Positions 16,365 to 25,676 of a stretch of DNA of 64,000 nt are shown here, in pieces. The notes under the pieces are model-generated. The model was not told where the DNA came from. It was given only the letters and a program-made list of their open reading frames with translations, and searched no databases. The stretch is from Orlajensenia sp037404875 (lineage in GTDB: Bacteria > Actinomycetota > Actinomycetes > Actinomycetales > Microbacteriaceae). The stretch covers positions 39,252 through 103,251 of the forward strand of contig NZ_JBBELO010000032.1 in assembly GCF_037404875.1 (NCBI RefSeq), given 5' to 3'. The translations under genes and the position numbers were made by a program. Position 1 is the first letter of the stretch. Each line of letters begins with the position of its first letter.

Positions 16365-16441
16365 TTACGGCATGTTTCGACTCTTACGCCGTGTTGCTGG
16401 CGCCCTCGCGCACCGGCCGAGCGGAGCCTAGCGTCGCTGGC
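16365..16441 (+). promoter_or_regulatory. leaderless promoter with two TTACG half-sites
   Basis: TTACG occurs at 16365-16369 and 16384-16388 as a direct repeat 19 bases apart (within CTTACGGCATG and CTTACGCCGTG). TAGCGT (16429-16434) is followed by 7 bases and the ATG at 16442. The block CCTAGCGTCGC is shared with the promoter at 18474. Regulation by a sulfur-responsive factor is inferred from comparison with the other four sites. Confidence 0.55.
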
Positions 16442-17035
16442 ATGAGCAGCATTCTGAACGTCGTCGCCGTCTCGGGCAGCCTGCAGGCGCCCTCGAAGAC
16501 GACCTCACTCGTGCACGAGATCATCCGGGTGCTCGAGGCGACCCTCGAGGGAGCGGTGCAGGTTCGTGCGCACGTGATCGAGCTCGCCCAAGACGGAAGG
16601 GCCTTCGCAGGTGCCCTCACGCGGGACGAGCTGCCGCCCGCCGCCGAGCAACAGCTTCGCGCCATCGAGAATGCGGACCTGCTCGTCGTGGCCAGCCCGG
16701 TCTACCGAGCGAGCTTCACCGGGCTGTTCAAGCACGTGTTCGACTTCGTCGGGCAGTACGCGCTCATCGACAAGCCGGTGCTGCTGGCCGCGACGGGCGG
16801 CAGTGACCGGCACGCGCTCATCATCGACCACCAGTTCCGCCCGCTGTTCTCGTTCTTCCAGGCCCTCACGCTGCCCCTCGGGGTCTACGCGAAGGACTCG
16901 GACTTCACCGACTACCGCGTCAGCAACCCGGCGCTCGACGAGCGCATCGAACAGGCCATCAGCCGCGGCCTGCCGATCATCCGCGCCCGCTTCGTCGCCG
17001 ACGCGGACGTCTCGCCGTACGTCGGCACCTGGTGA
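16442..17035 (+). CDS. NAD(P)H-dependent FMN reductase (SsuE/MsuE type)
   Basis: A 197-residue flavodoxin-fold reductase. The FMN phosphate loop is SGSLQAPSKT (11-20), and the SPVYRASFTGLFKHVFDFV segment is the family signature found in SsuE and MsuE, which supply FMNH2 to sulfonate monooxygenases. It has no Cys and only the initiator Met. It heads an operon with a cysteine-desulfurase-like enzyme (overlap at 17032) and is followed by a SnaA-type monooxygenase at 18474. I infer that it provides reduced flavin for the three monooxygenases of the low-sulfur set. Confidence 0.9.
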   Translation: MSSILNVVAVSGSLQAPSKTTSLVHEIIRVLEATLEGAVQVRAHVIELAQDGRAFAGALTRDELPPAAEQQLRAIENADLLVVASPVYRASFTGLFKHVFDFVGQYALIDKPVLLAATGGSDRHALIIDHQFRPLFSFFQALTLPLGVYAKDSDFTDYRVSNPALDERIEQAISRGLPIIRARFVADADVSPYVGTW

Positions 17036-18363
17036 TCACGGTGCCGCGGGCCGATCGCGCTCTCCTGCCGGTCGTGGGCGGGGAGCTGCGCGTGCCACTC
17101 GTGACGGGCGGCGAGACGCGCGCCGTCAACCTCGATTACGCGGCCAGCGCGCCCGCGCTCGTGTCCGTCGCCGATCACCTCGCGGAGTTGCTGCCCCTCT
17201 ACGCGAGCGTGCATCGCGGTGCGGGGTACGCCTCGCAGGTGAGCACCTCGACCTACGAGAACGCCCGGCGCATCGTCGCCGATCACGTCGGCGCCCGCCC
17301 CGACGATGTCGTGGTATTCACCCGCAACACGACGGATGCGCTGGGCCTGCTCGCCTCGGCGGTTCCGGGCGAGACGGTCCTGCTCGACATCGAGCACCAT
17401 GCGAACCTGCTGCCCTGGCAGGGGCGGCGCTCGCGCATCGTGGCTTCGGCGGACACCCTCGCCGAGACGCTGTCACGGCTGGAGGCCGAACTGGCCGCCC
17501 GCCCGGCCGCGCTCGTGACCGTGACGGGTGCCAGCAACGTGACCGGCGAGGTACTCCCGCTGCCCGAGATCGCGACGATCGCCCACCGGCACGGCGCCCG
17601 GCTCGCGGTCGACGGCGCCCAACTGGTGCCGCACCGCCTCGTCGACCTCCAGGCGACCGGCATCGACTACCTGTCGTTCTCGGGGCACAAGGCCTACGCG
17701 CCCTTCGGAGCCGGCGCCCTCGTCGGCCGTCGTGACTGGCTCGACGCGGCCCCTCCCTATCTCGCGGGCGGCGGCGCCGTCTCGAACGTGACGGTGCACG
17801 GCGCCCAGTGGCATCCGACGCCCGCCCGCCACGAGGCGGGATCACCCAACGTGCTCGGTGCGGCGACCCTCGCGCGGGCGTTGCAGGAGCTCGGCCGGCT
17901 CGACCCGGACGAATGGTCCGCCCACGACGCGGCGCTTCGCGAGCACCTCGCCACCGGCCTGGCTGCCCTGCCCGGAGTGCGCGTGCTGCGCATCTTCGAC
18001 GACAGCACGGGCGCCGTCGGCGTGGTCTCGTTCGTCATCGATGGCCTTCCCTCCGGCCTCGTCGCCGCCGCCCTCTCGGCCGAGCACGGCATCGGCCTGC
18101 GCGACGGCCTGTTCTGCGCGCATCCACTGCTCGCCCGCCTCGGCATCGACGCGCCCGCCCTGCGCGCGAGCTTCGGCGTCGGCTCGACGCGGGCGGATGC
18201 GGATGCCCTGCTCGCCGCTCTCGGCGCCATCATCGCGACCGGGCCGGCGTGGCGCTACGAGCGTGCGGCCGACGGCGAGTGGGCGCCCGTCGACGACGCC
18301 CGGCACCGGCCGGAGTGGGCGAGCCCGCACGAGGCCTCCGTGCGCTTCGGCTGCGTCGCCTGA
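17032..18363 (+). CDS. class V aminotransferase / cysteine desulfurase-like protein
   Basis: A 443-residue fold-type I PLP enzyme resembling Csd/SufS. NLDYAASAP (33-41) is the N-terminal substrate block, D194 and Q197 contact PLP, and K220 in SFSGHK is the Schiff-base lysine. C362 in RDGLFCAHP sits where group II cysteine desulfurases have their catalytic Cys, so C-S bond cleavage is plausible. Apart from C362 and one Cys near the C-terminus there is no Cys, and no Met beyond the initiator. A C-terminal tail of about 40 residues (YERAADGEWAPVDDARHRPE) follows the fold. GTG at 17032 overlaps the reductase stop. Substrate unknown; a desulfurase acting on a cysteine derivative fits the context. 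Confidence 0.85.
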   Translation: MITVPRADRALLPVVGGELRVPLVTGGETRAVNLDYAASAPALVSVADHLAELLPLYASVHRGAGYASQVSTSTYENARRIVADHVGARPDDVVVFTRNTTDALGLLASAVPGETVLLDIEHHANLLPWQGRRSRIVASADTLAETLSRLEAELAARPAALVTVTGASNVTGEVLPLPEIATIAHRHGARLAVDGAQLVPHRLVDLQATGIDYLSFSGHKAYAPFGAGALVGRRDWLDAAPPYLAGGGAVSNVTVHGAQWHPTPARHEAGSPNVLGAATLARALQELGRLDPDEWSAHDAALREHLATGLAALPGVRVLRIFDDSTGAVGVVSFVIDGLPSGLVAAALSAEHGIGLRDGLFCAHPLLARLGIDAPALRASFGVGSTRADADALLAALGAIIATGPAWRYERAADGEWAPVDDARHRPEWASPHEASVRFGCVA

Positions 18364-18395
18364 GCGGACGGCCTCGTCAAGCATCGATCGCCGAG

Positions 18396-18473
18396 GTTAC
18401 GCCCGGTTTCCGCGTGTGAACGCACGGGCGTAATACGGTCGCGGCCCCGGCTGCGGTTACCTAGCGTCGCAGC
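18396..18473 (+). promoter_or_regulatory. leaderless promoter with 9-bp TTACG inverted repeat
   Basis: TTACGCCCG (18397-18405) and CGGGCGTAA (18425-18433) form a perfect 9-bp inverted repeat with 19 bases between. A further GTTAC (18456-18460) abuts the -10 like TAGCGT (18462-18467), which is 6 bases from the ATG at 18474. This is the strongest operator-like structure of the five related promoters. Confidence 0.6.
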
Positions 18474-19892
18474 ATGAGCAGACGAGAGCACCTCATCCTC
18501 GGAGCGATGTTCCGTGCCCTGGGCGCCTACCCCTCGGGCTGGCGGTACCCCGGCGCGCACAACGATCCGCGCCGCGACCCCGCCGTGCTGCGCCGCACGG
18601 CCAAGCTCGCGGAGCAGGCGCATCTCGACTACCTCTTCTTCGGCGACTGGCTGGCCACCGGGCACGACCTCGAGGTGCGCGACCCCTACCTGCTCGCCCG
18701 CATCGACCCGATCAGCGCCGTGACCTACCTCGCCGGCATCACGAAGCGCATCGGCCTGATCGCCACGGCGAACACGACCTACAGCGACCCGTACACGCTG
18801 GCGCGCACCACGGCATCCGTCGACCTGCTGAGCGGTGGCCGGGCAGGGCTCAACCTCGTGACGGGCGCCGAGCCACGGGCGGCGGCCAACCACGGTCGTG
18901 ACGAGCACTGGGGCAACGAGCACCGCTACGACCAGGCGGAGGAGTTCATCCAGGCGCTGCGTCTGCTCTGGGACAGCTGGGAGGACGACGCCTTCGTGCG
19001 CGACCGCGTCGGCGGAGAGCTCATCGATCCGGCGAAGCTGCATTCCGCGGACTTCCGGGGAGAGCATGTGCAGGTCGCGGGTGCGCTGAACGTCGTGCGG
19101 CCGCCGCAGGGCCAGTTGCCGCTCGTGCACGCGGGAACCTCGCTCCGTTCCCGGCAGTTGGCCGCCGCATCCGCCGATCTGGCGCTCGTGGCCGTGCCCA
19201 CGCTCGAGGAGGCCGTGCAACTGAGCAGCCAATTGCGTGCCCAGGCGAGTGCTGCCGGCCGGGATGCGACGCAGCTGCGCGTCATCACGCCGGTGCTGCC
19301 CGTTGTCGCCGGCTCCCGGGAGCAGGCATGGGCGATCTTCGACGAGCTCCTCCGTCTCGTGCCGGTCGACGACGGCGCGTCGCCGCTGCCTGCCGAGCTG
19401 CTGGCCGGCCGCGGCATCCGCACGCTCTCCCAGGCGGTCGGAGTCGCGCTGGGACCGCAGCCGCTCGACACGGAGGTCACGCGCCGACTGGCTGCGCGCT
19501 TCAGCGACGTGGGGCAGCGCCTCATCGCCACGGTCGCCGAGCGCACGGGCCGCCGCGTCGGCGACGCCGAGCGACCCGTCACGCTACGGCACCTGCTGGT
19601 CACCCACCTGGTGCCCTCGGCCGCCATCGTCGGGTCACCCGCGGTCGTCGCCGATCGACTGCAGGACTGGTTCGAGGCGGGTGCCGTCGACGGCTTCAAC
19701 GTGCTGAGCGCGTACCTGGGGGAGCAGTTCGAGGCGTTCACCGGCCTCGTCGTGCCGGAGTTGGTGCGCCGGGGCCTGTTCCGCTCGGAGTACGACGGAA
19801 CCACGCTGCGCGACCACCTCGGGCTCGAGCGGCCGGAGAACGTGCACGCGGCGGCCCGCGAGACGCGTCAGCCCCTGCGCGCGCACGGCTGA
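18474..19892 (+). CDS. FMNH2-dependent monooxygenase, NtaA/SnaA/DszA family
   Basis: A 472-residue paralogue of the monooxygenase at 2183. Family blocks are LGAYPSGWRYPGAH, LDYLFFGDWLATGHD, GLIATANTTYSDPYTLART, GRAGLNLVTGAE, HRYDQAEEFIQALRLLWDSWEDDA and LPLVHAGTSLRSRQLAAASADL. These enzymes oxidise organosulfur or amino-carboxylate substrates with FMNH2 and O2. No Cys and one internal Met are present. The upstream FMN reductase and desulfurase-like enzyme are obvious partners, although this gene has its own promoter. It is followed by two unrelated genes before the ABC importer of the same set. The substrate cannot be named from sequence. Confidence 0.9.
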   Translation: MSRREHLILGAMFRALGAYPSGWRYPGAHNDPRRDPAVLRRTAKLAEQAHLDYLFFGDWLATGHDLEVRDPYLLARIDPISAVTYLAGITKRIGLIATANTTYSDPYTLARTTASVDLLSGGRAGLNLVTGAEPRAAANHGRDEHWGNEHRYDQAEEFIQALRLLWDSWEDDAFVRDRVGGELIDPAKLHSADFRGEHVQVAGALNVVRPPQGQLPLVHAGTSLRSRQLAAASADLALVAVPTLEEAVQLSSQLRAQASAAGRDATQLRVITPVLPVVAGSREQAWAIFDELLRLVPVDDGASPLPAELLAGRGIRTLSQAVGVALGPQPLDTEVTRRLAARFSDVGQRLIATVAERTGRRVGDAERPVTLRHLLVTHLVPSAAIVGSPAVVADRLQDWFEAGAVDGFNVLSAYLGEQFEAFTGLVVPELVRRGLFRSEYDGTTLRDHLGLERPENVHAAARETRQPLRAHG

Positions 19893-19899
19893 GATACCC

Positions 19900-20235
19900 C
19901 TAGGCCGCGTGCGGCAGACGAGCGAGCACCGACCAGACCGCGGTCGAAAGGTCGGGGTGCTCGAGCGCGATCGCCCGCAGCAGCCCGTACTCGAACGCCT
20001 CGGCAGCGCCGGCCGGCGCGGTGGGGTGGTGCGCCCGCGCCCGCTCCCGGCTCAGACGCCCATCGGCCAGGCGCTCCGCACGGATGGTGGCGACCACCTG
20101 CTCGTCGACGCTCGGCAGATCCGGAAGGAACTCCCACGGATCCTCCCCCTGCCGGCACTTGATCTCGATGACGGTCGCGAGCTCGTCCGCTGCTTCTCTG
20201 CGCAGCTGTTCGAGACTCACCTGTGCTTCTCTCAT
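19900..20235 (-). CDS. hypothetical protein
   Basis: A 111-residue protein I do not recognise. It is largely helical: an N-terminal helix (REAQVSLEQLRREAADELATVIEI), a middle part with DEQVVATIRAERLADGRLSRERARAHH, and a hydrophobic C-terminal helix (AVWSVLARLPHAA). There is one Cys and no membrane segment or signal peptide. ATG at 20235 is chosen because GGAGGAGGT lies 7 bases upstream; an upstream in-frame GTG/ATG lacks that. It stands alone, convergent with the monooxygenase (7-base gap) and divergent from the helicase at 20371. Confidence 0.65.
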   Translation of the reverse strand: MREAQVSLEQLRREAADELATVIEIKCRQGEDPWEFLPDLPSVDEQVVATIRAERLADGRLSRERARAHHPTAPAGAAEAFEYGLLRAIALEHPDLSTAVWSVLARLPHAA

Positions 20236-20370
20236 GGCCGTCACCTCCTCCCCGCCGACCACGATACGTGCGGCATATGTCGCTCCGGTTAACGGCCGCG
20301 TTGCACGGCGTCACGAAACCGACATTCTCTCGAACTCCTGGTGCGAGCCCTCAGCTTAGACTCGAACACC

Positions 20371-22899
20371 ATGACCGACGACGCGCTCTCGCTGCTCGAG
20401 CGCCTGCCCGCTACCGACGATGCGGATGCGGTCTTCGCGGCCTTCGAGGAATGGACGAGCGCCAGCGGGCTCACCCTCTACCCCGCCCAGGAGGAGGCGC
20501 TGATTGAGGTCGTCTCAGGTGCGAACCTCATCCTCTCCACCCCCACGGGCACCGGGAAGTCGCTCGTCGCCGTCGGAGCCCACTTCGCCGCGATGGCGGC
20601 CGGGCGCCGCAGCTTCTACACCGCGCCCATCAAGGCGCTCGTGAGCGAGAAGTTCTTCGCACTCGTCGACACCTTCGGTGCCGCCAACGTGGGCATGCTC
20701 ACCGGCGACTCCGCGGTCAATCCCGACGCCCGGATCATCTGCTGCACCGCCGAGATCCTCGCAAACCAGGCGCTCCGGCACGGCGACGCCCTGTCGGCCG
20801 ACGTCGTCATCATGGACGAGTTCCACTACTACGGCGACCAGGAGCGCGGCTGGGCCTGGCAGGTGCCGCTGATCGAGCTCGCGCACAGCCAGTTCGTGCT
20901 CATGAGCGCGACGCTCGGCGACACCACCGCCATCGCCGAAGACCTCGAGCGGCGCACGGGCCGGCCCACGGCATCCGTGACCGGTGTAGAGCGACCGGTT
21001 CCGCTGGTCTACTCCTACGAGGCCACGCCCGTGCACGAGGCCATCGAGGAGCTGCTGCACACCGACCGGGCACCGGTCTACGTCGTGCACTTCTCACAGG
21101 CGGCCGCGCTCGAGCGTGCCCAGGCGCTCTCGAGCGTCAAGGTCGCCAGCCGAGAGCAGCGCGACGAGATCGCGGAGCTCATCGGCGGCTTCCGGTTCAC
21201 GACAGCGTTCGGCAAGACGCTCTCGCGGCTCATCCGGCTCGGCATCGGCGTGCACCACGCCGGCATGCTGCCCAAGTACCGGCGCCTCGTCGAGACCCTC
21301 GCCCAGCGCGGCCTGCTGCGGGTGATCTGCGGCACCGACACGCTCGGCGTCGGAATCAACGTGCCCATCCGCACGGTGCTGCTGACCGGCCTGACCAAGT
21401 TCGACGGGCAGCGGATGCGACAGCTCACCGCCCGGGAGTTCCACCAGATCGCCGGTCGCGCGGGCCGTGCCGGCTTCGACACGAGCGGCACGGTCGTTGC
21501 GCTCGCCCCCGAGCACGAGATCGAGAACGCGCGCCTGATGGCCAAGGCCGGTGACGACGTGAAGAAGCAGCGGCGGGTGGTGCGCAAGAAGGCTCCCGAG
21601 GGGTTCGTCTCGTGGGGCGAGGGCTCGTTCAACCGCCTCATCACCGCCGAGCCGGAGCCCCTGCGCTCGCACCTGCAGATGACGAGCGCGATGCTCATCA
21701 ACGTGATCGCGCGCGGCGGCGACGTGTTCGCCAACGTGCGCCGACTCGTGTTCGACAACCACGAGCCCCGCGAGCGGCAGTACGCGCTCGCCCGGCGCGC
21801 CCTCTCGATCTACCGCACTCTGCGGGTCGCGGGCATCGTCACGCAGGACGAGGACGGCATCCGTCTCACCGTCGACCTGCAGCCGAACTTCGCCCTGAAC
21901 CAGCCGCTGTCGCCGTTCGCGCTCGCGGCCTTCGAGCTGATCGACCCGGATGCGCCGGGTTACGCGCTCGACGTGCTCTCCATCCTCGAGGCCACCCTCG
22001 ATGACCCGCGCGCGATCCTCTCGCAACAGCAGTTCGTCGCCCGCGGTGAGGCCGTCGCGGCGATGAAGCGCGAGGGCATCGAGTACGAGGAGCGCATGGA
22101 GCTGCTCGAGCAGGTCACCTGGCCCAAGCCCCTCGCCGAGCTGCTCGATGCCGCCTATGAGAGCTATGCCGCCGAGCAGCCGTGGGTGCGCGACTTCTCG
22201 CTGAGCCCCAAGTCGGTCGTGCGCGACATGTACGAACGTGCCATGTCGTTCGGCGAGTTCGTGGCGTTCTACAAGCTCGCCCGCACCGAAGGAGTGGTGC
22301 TGCGTTACCTCTCCGACGCCTACCGCGCCGCGCGGCAGACCATTCCTCGCGAGAAGATCGACGACGAGCTCGGCGACCTCATCGAGTGGCTGGGCGAGCT
22401 CGTGGCGCAGGTGGACTCGAGCCTGCTCGACGAGTGGAACGAGCTCGCGCATCCCGATGAGGCCGCCCTCGAGGCGCTGCGTCGTGCCGAGGGCCCGGAT
22501 GCCGAGATCGTTCCGCCGGCACCGCGCCGACTGACCTCGAACCTGCGCGCCTTCCGCGTGCTCGTACGCAACGAGCTCTTCCGCCGGGTGCAGCTGGCGG
22601 CCCTCGATGACGCCGAGGCCCTCGGCGAGCTCGACGCCGAGCACGGCTTCGGTGAGGCGCAGTGGGGCGAGGCGTTGGACCGCTACTACGCCGAATACGA
22701 CGCCATCGGCACGGGGGCGGATGCGCGCAGCAGCGCGCTGCTGCTGCTCGAGGAGAGCGGCCGGCTCTGGCAGGCGCGGCAGATCTTCGACGACCCCACC
22801 GGCGACCGTGACTGGGCGATCAGCGCCGAGGTCGACCTCGACGCCTCCGACGAGGCCGGAACGGCCATCGTGCGCGTCACCGCGGTCGCCCCCGCCTGA
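20371..22899 (+). CDS. DEAD/DEAH-box helicase with DUF3516 (Ski2-like)
   Basis: An 842-residue superfamily 2 helicase. Walker A TPTGTGKS is at 57-64, DEFH at 149-152 takes the DEAD-box position, SATLGD is motif III, and QIAGRAGRAGFDT is motif VI. The C-terminal half corresponds to DUF3516, common in Actinobacteria. The likely role is RNA or DNA unwinding in RNA metabolism; no specific substrate is established. The ATG follows TAGACT by 8 bases (leaderless-like). It has ordinary Met content (more than ten), unlike the genes on either side, so it looks like an unrelated gene standing between two parts of the sulfur cluster. Confidence 0.92.
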   Translation: MTDDALSLLERLPATDDADAVFAAFEEWTSASGLTLYPAQEEALIEVVSGANLILSTPTGTGKSLVAVGAHFAAMAAGRRSFYTAPIKALVSEKFFALVDTFGAANVGMLTGDSAVNPDARIICCTAEILANQALRHGDALSADVVIMDEFHYYGDQERGWAWQVPLIELAHSQFVLMSATLGDTTAIAEDLERRTGRPTASVTGVERPVPLVYSYEATPVHEAIEELLHTDRAPVYVVHFSQAAALERAQALSSVKVASREQRDEIAELIGGFRFTTAFGKTLSRLIRLGIGVHHAGMLPKYRRLVETLAQRGLLRVICGTDTLGVGINVPIRTVLLTGLTKFDGQRMRQLTAREFHQIAGRAGRAGFDTSGTVVALAPEHEIENARLMAKAGDDVKKQRRVVRKKAPEGFVSWGEGSFNRLITAEPEPLRSHLQMTSAMLINVIARGGDVFANVRRLVFDNHEPRERQYALARRALSIYRTLRVAGIVTQDEDGIRLTVDLQPNFALNQPLSPFALAAFELIDPDAPGYALDVLSILEATLDDPRAILSQQQFVARGEAVAAMKREGIEYEERMELLEQVTWPKPLAELLDAAYESYAAEQPWVRDFSLSPKSVVRDMYERAMSFGEFVAFYKLARTEGVVLRYLSDAYRAARQTIPREKIDDELGDLIEWLGELVAQVDSSLLDEWNELAHPDEAALEALRRAEGPDAEIVPPAPRRLTSNLRAFRVLVRNELFRRVQLAALDDAEALGELDAEHGFGEAQWGEALDRYYAEYDAIGTGADARSSALLLLEESGRLWQARQIFDDPTGDRDWAISAEVDLDASDEAGTAIVRVTAVAPA

Positions 22900-22920
22900 A
22901 TCCGCCCTGAACGCAACCCT

Positions 22921-22947
22921 CGTTACGGCGGGTGACGAGTCGTAACG
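22921..22947 (+). promoter_or_regulatory. inverted-repeat operator upstream of the ABC importer operon
   Basis: CGTTACG (22921-22927) and CGTAACG (22941-22947) form a perfect 7-bp inverted repeat with a 13-base spacer. It belongs to the same TTACG/CGTAA family as the sites at 1095, 16365, 18396 and 61112. Unlike those, the downstream gene has a leader of up to about 80 bases with a GAAAGG Shine-Dalgarno sequence. The -10 box is not obvious. Confidence 0.55.
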
Positions 22948-23026
22948 GCCTCCGTCACATTGGTCGACAGCCGCGCATCCCTGGCGCCAGCATCGTGCAA
23001 TCCCATTCCGCACGAAAGGCACACCG

Positions 23027-24700
23027 ATGTCACGTTTCACCCGAGGCCTCGCCGCAGCAGGCGCGCTGACCGCGACGCTGGCCCTGCTCGCCGGCTGCGC
23101 AGCCCCCGCGAACGTCGCCGGCGCAGCCGACAAGGCCGCCGACAAGACCGGCGAGAAGCCCGTCACCGGCGGCACGCTCACCTACCTCGAGCAGCAGGCG
23201 CACACCAACCTCTACCCGCCGTCGGGCGGTTTCTATCCCAATGGCGGCGTGCTGAACCAGATCACCGACAAGCTCACCTGGCAGAACCCCGAGACGCTCG
23301 CCATCGAGCCCTGGATCGCTAAGTCGTGGGAGGTCAACGACGACAAGACGCAGTACACCTTCCACCTGCGCAAGGGCGTCACCTTCAGCGATGGAACGCC
23401 GCTCGACGCCGCGGCGGTCGCGAAGAACTTCGACACCTACGGCCTGGGCAACCCGGCGCTCAAGCAGCCCGTCTCCGAGGTCGTCAACAACTACGACCAC
23501 AGCGAGGTCATCGACCCGCAGACGGTGAAGTTCTTCTTCTCGAAGCCCTCACCGGGCTTCCTGCAGGGCACGAGCGTGATCGGTTCCGGGCTCGTCTCGC
23601 CGGCTACCCTGGCACTGCCCTACGAGCAACTCGGCGACGCGACGAAGATCATCGGATCGGGACCCTTCACCGTCGAGAGCGAGGAGCTCGGCAAGCAGCT
23701 CGTGCTCAAGGCCCGCACCGACTACGCCTGGGCCCACGAGTCCAGCGCCAACCAGGGCCGGCCCTACCTCGACTCCATCACCTACATCGTGACCGGGGAG
23801 GACAGCGTGCGCATCGGCTCGCTGCTCTCGGGCCAGGCGGATGCGATCCGCCAGGTGCAGGCGTACGACGAGGACCAGGTGACCGCGCAGGGCTTCACGG
23901 TGTACGCGGCGCCGACGCGCGGGGTCAACGACTCGGTCTCCTTCCGCCCCGACAACCCGCTCGTCGCCGACGTGAACGTGCGACGCGCCCTGCTCAAGGC
24001 GACGGACGCCCAGGAGATCGTCGACACGCTGTTCAGCAAGAACTACCCGGTGGCCACGAGCGTGCTCGCGCACCAGGCCACCGGCTACGTCGACCTCTCG
24101 AAGCAGCTGAAGCCCGATGCGAAGCAGGCGGCGAAGCTGCTCGACGACGCCGGCTGGAAGAAGGGCGCCGACGGCATCCGTGCCAAGGACGGGCGGGCGC
24201 TCGAGCTCACCGTCTACGAGTCGCTGCCGCAGCCGCAGAACAAGCAGGTGCTGCAACTGCTCGCCCAGCAGTGGGCGAAGGTCGGCGTGAAGCTGAACGT
24301 TCTCGCGGGCGACGCGGGAAGCGCGGCGACCGACAACAAGGACGCCCAGAAGACCCCGCTCGTCGTGACCGAGGTCGGCCGCGCCGATCCCGACGTGATC
24401 AAGAGCCAGTTCTACCCCAAGAACCGCGACGGGCTTTTGCAGGCCGGGGGACTCAGCCCGACCGCGGCGTTCACCGACCCCACCCTCAACGGACTGCTCG
24501 AGTCGGAGACCGCCGAGGTCGACCCGGATGCCCGGGCCGCCTTCACCCAGGATGCCCAGCGCCACCTGATCGACCAGGCACTCAACATCCCATTGTTCGA
24601 GGAGCCGCAGGTCTTCGCCGCGGCGCCCTACGTCAAGGGCTGGGACTTCGAGGCGGTCGGCCGCCCGAGCTTCTACAACACCTGGATCGCGAAGCACTGA
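23027..24700 (+). CDS. ABC transporter substrate-binding lipoprotein (KPN_01854-like)
   Basis: A 557-residue family 5 (peptide/nickel type) solute-binding protein. A lipoprotein signal ends in LLAGC with the lipidated Cys24; the mature part contains the family block WEVNDDKTQYTFHLRKGVTFSDG. The gene order that follows (permease, permease, ATPase, luciferase-like protein, CMD protein, alkylhydroperoxidase-domain protein) matches what I know as the KPN_01854/Avi_7169 cassette, whose substrate is not established. Apart from the initiator Met and lipobox Cys it contains no sulfur amino acid. It probably captures an organosulfur compound outside the membrane. Start fixed by GAAAGG upstream. Confidence 0.9.
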   Translation: MSRFTRGLAAAGALTATLALLAGCAAPANVAGAADKAADKTGEKPVTGGTLTYLEQQAHTNLYPPSGGFYPNGGVLNQITDKLTWQNPETLAIEPWIAKSWEVNDDKTQYTFHLRKGVTFSDGTPLDAAAVAKNFDTYGLGNPALKQPVSEVVNNYDHSEVIDPQTVKFFFSKPSPGFLQGTSVIGSGLVSPATLALPYEQLGDATKIIGSGPFTVESEELGKQLVLKARTDYAWAHESSANQGRPYLDSITYIVTGEDSVRIGSLLSGQADAIRQVQAYDEDQVTAQGFTVYAAPTRGVNDSVSFRPDNPLVADVNVRRALLKATDAQEIVDTLFSKNYPVATSVLAHQATGYVDLSKQLKPDAKQAAKLLDDAGWKKGADGIRAKDGRALELTVYESLPQPQNKQVLQLLAQQWAKVGVKLNVLAGDAGSAATDNKDAQKTPLVVTEVGRADPDVIKSQFYPKNRDGLLQAGGLSPTAAFTDPTLNGLLESETAEVDPDARAAFTQDAQRHLIDQALNIPLFEEPQVFAAAPYVKGWDFEAVGRPSFYNTWIAKH

Positions 24701-24701
24701 G

Positions 24702-25676
24702 ATGGCACGGTACATCCTCGGGCGCGTCGGGCAAGCGGTGCTCGTGCTGTGGGCCGCGTTCACGGTGAGCTTCGTGCTACTCCAGGCGCTGCCCGGGGAT
24801 GCCGTGCTCATCCAGTTCGAGGGCGGCGACCTCGGACTGACCCCCGACCAGATCGCCGACATCCGCGCCAGTTACGGCGCAGACGAGAGCCTGCTCGTGC
24901 AGTACCTGCACTCGCTCGGCAACGTGCTCACCGGAAACCTCGGGTACTCGCTCGTCTCCGGCGTCTCGGTGGGGTCGCTGCTCGCGGCGAACCTGCCCTC
25001 GACGATCGCGCTCGCCGCATCCGCGCTGGTGCTGGCGATCGTGATCGCCGTGGCGATCGCCTTCCTCTCCACCCTCAGCCCGTTCGCCTGGCTGCGCGGT
25101 GCCCTGCAGTCGCTTCCGAGCCTGTTCGTGTCGGTTCCCACCTTCTGGCTCGGCATCACCCTCATCCAGGTCTTCTCGTTCCGCCTGCACGTCATCCCGG
25201 TGATCGGCGGCACACCGCTGCAGCTGCTCGTGCTGCCGGTGCTCACGGTGGCCATCCCCATCTCGGCACCCATCGCGCAGGTGCTCGTGCGCTCGATCGA
25301 TGCGGTTACCCCGCTGCCGTTCGTCGCCGTGGTGCGTGCGAAGGGAGCGTCGCCGCTGCGGGTGCTCGTGCACCACGTCGCCCGCAATGCCGTGCTCCCG
25401 TCGCTGACGATCGCCGGCGTGCTCTTCGGCGAGCTCATCGCGGGCGCCGTCGTCACCGAGACGGTCTTCGCGCGCAATGGCATCGGCCGTCTCACGCAGC
25501 AGGCCGTCGACAACCAGGACACGGCGGTGCTGCAGGCCATCGTGCTTCTGGCCGCGCTCGTCTACGTCGTGGTGAACCTCGCCGTCGACCTCGCCTATCC
25601 CGTTCTCGACCCGCGGTTGCGGGCTCCCCGCCGTTCCGTGGCACGCTCCGTCGCCGCGCAGGAGGTCGCCGCATGA
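24702..25676 (+). CDS. ABC transporter permease (DppB/OppB type)
   Basis: A 324-residue inner-membrane permease with six helices. The N-terminal RYILGRVGQAVLVLWAAFTVSF and LPGDAV block is typical of DppB-like proteins; the EAA-like loop VVRAKGASPLRVLVHHVARN contacts the ATPase. It starts one base after the substrate-binding protein stop, and the second permease overlaps its end. It has only the initiator Met and no Cys, which is very unusual for a membrane protein of this size. Confidence 0.92.
   Translation: MARYILGRVGQAVLVLWAAFTVSFVLLQALPGDAVLIQFEGGDLGLTPDQIADIRASYGADESLLVQYLHSLGNVLTGNLGYSLVSGVSVGSLLAANLPSTIALAASALVLAIVIAVAIAFLSTLSPFAWLRGALQSLPSLFVSVPTFWLGITLIQVFSFRLHVIPVIGGTPLQLLVLPVLTVAIPISAPIAQVLVRSIDAVTPLPFVAVVRAKGASPLRVLVHHVARNAVLPSLTIAGVLFGELIAGAVVTETVFARNGIGRLTQQAVDNQDTAVLQAIVLLAALVYVVVNLAVDLAYPVLDPRLRAPRRSVARSVAAQEVAA

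Noticed and set aside
21094..23181. 695-codon minus-strand frame opposite the DUF3516 helicase
   Set aside because: Shadow of a well-supported helicase gene; the composition is typical of antisense frames here.
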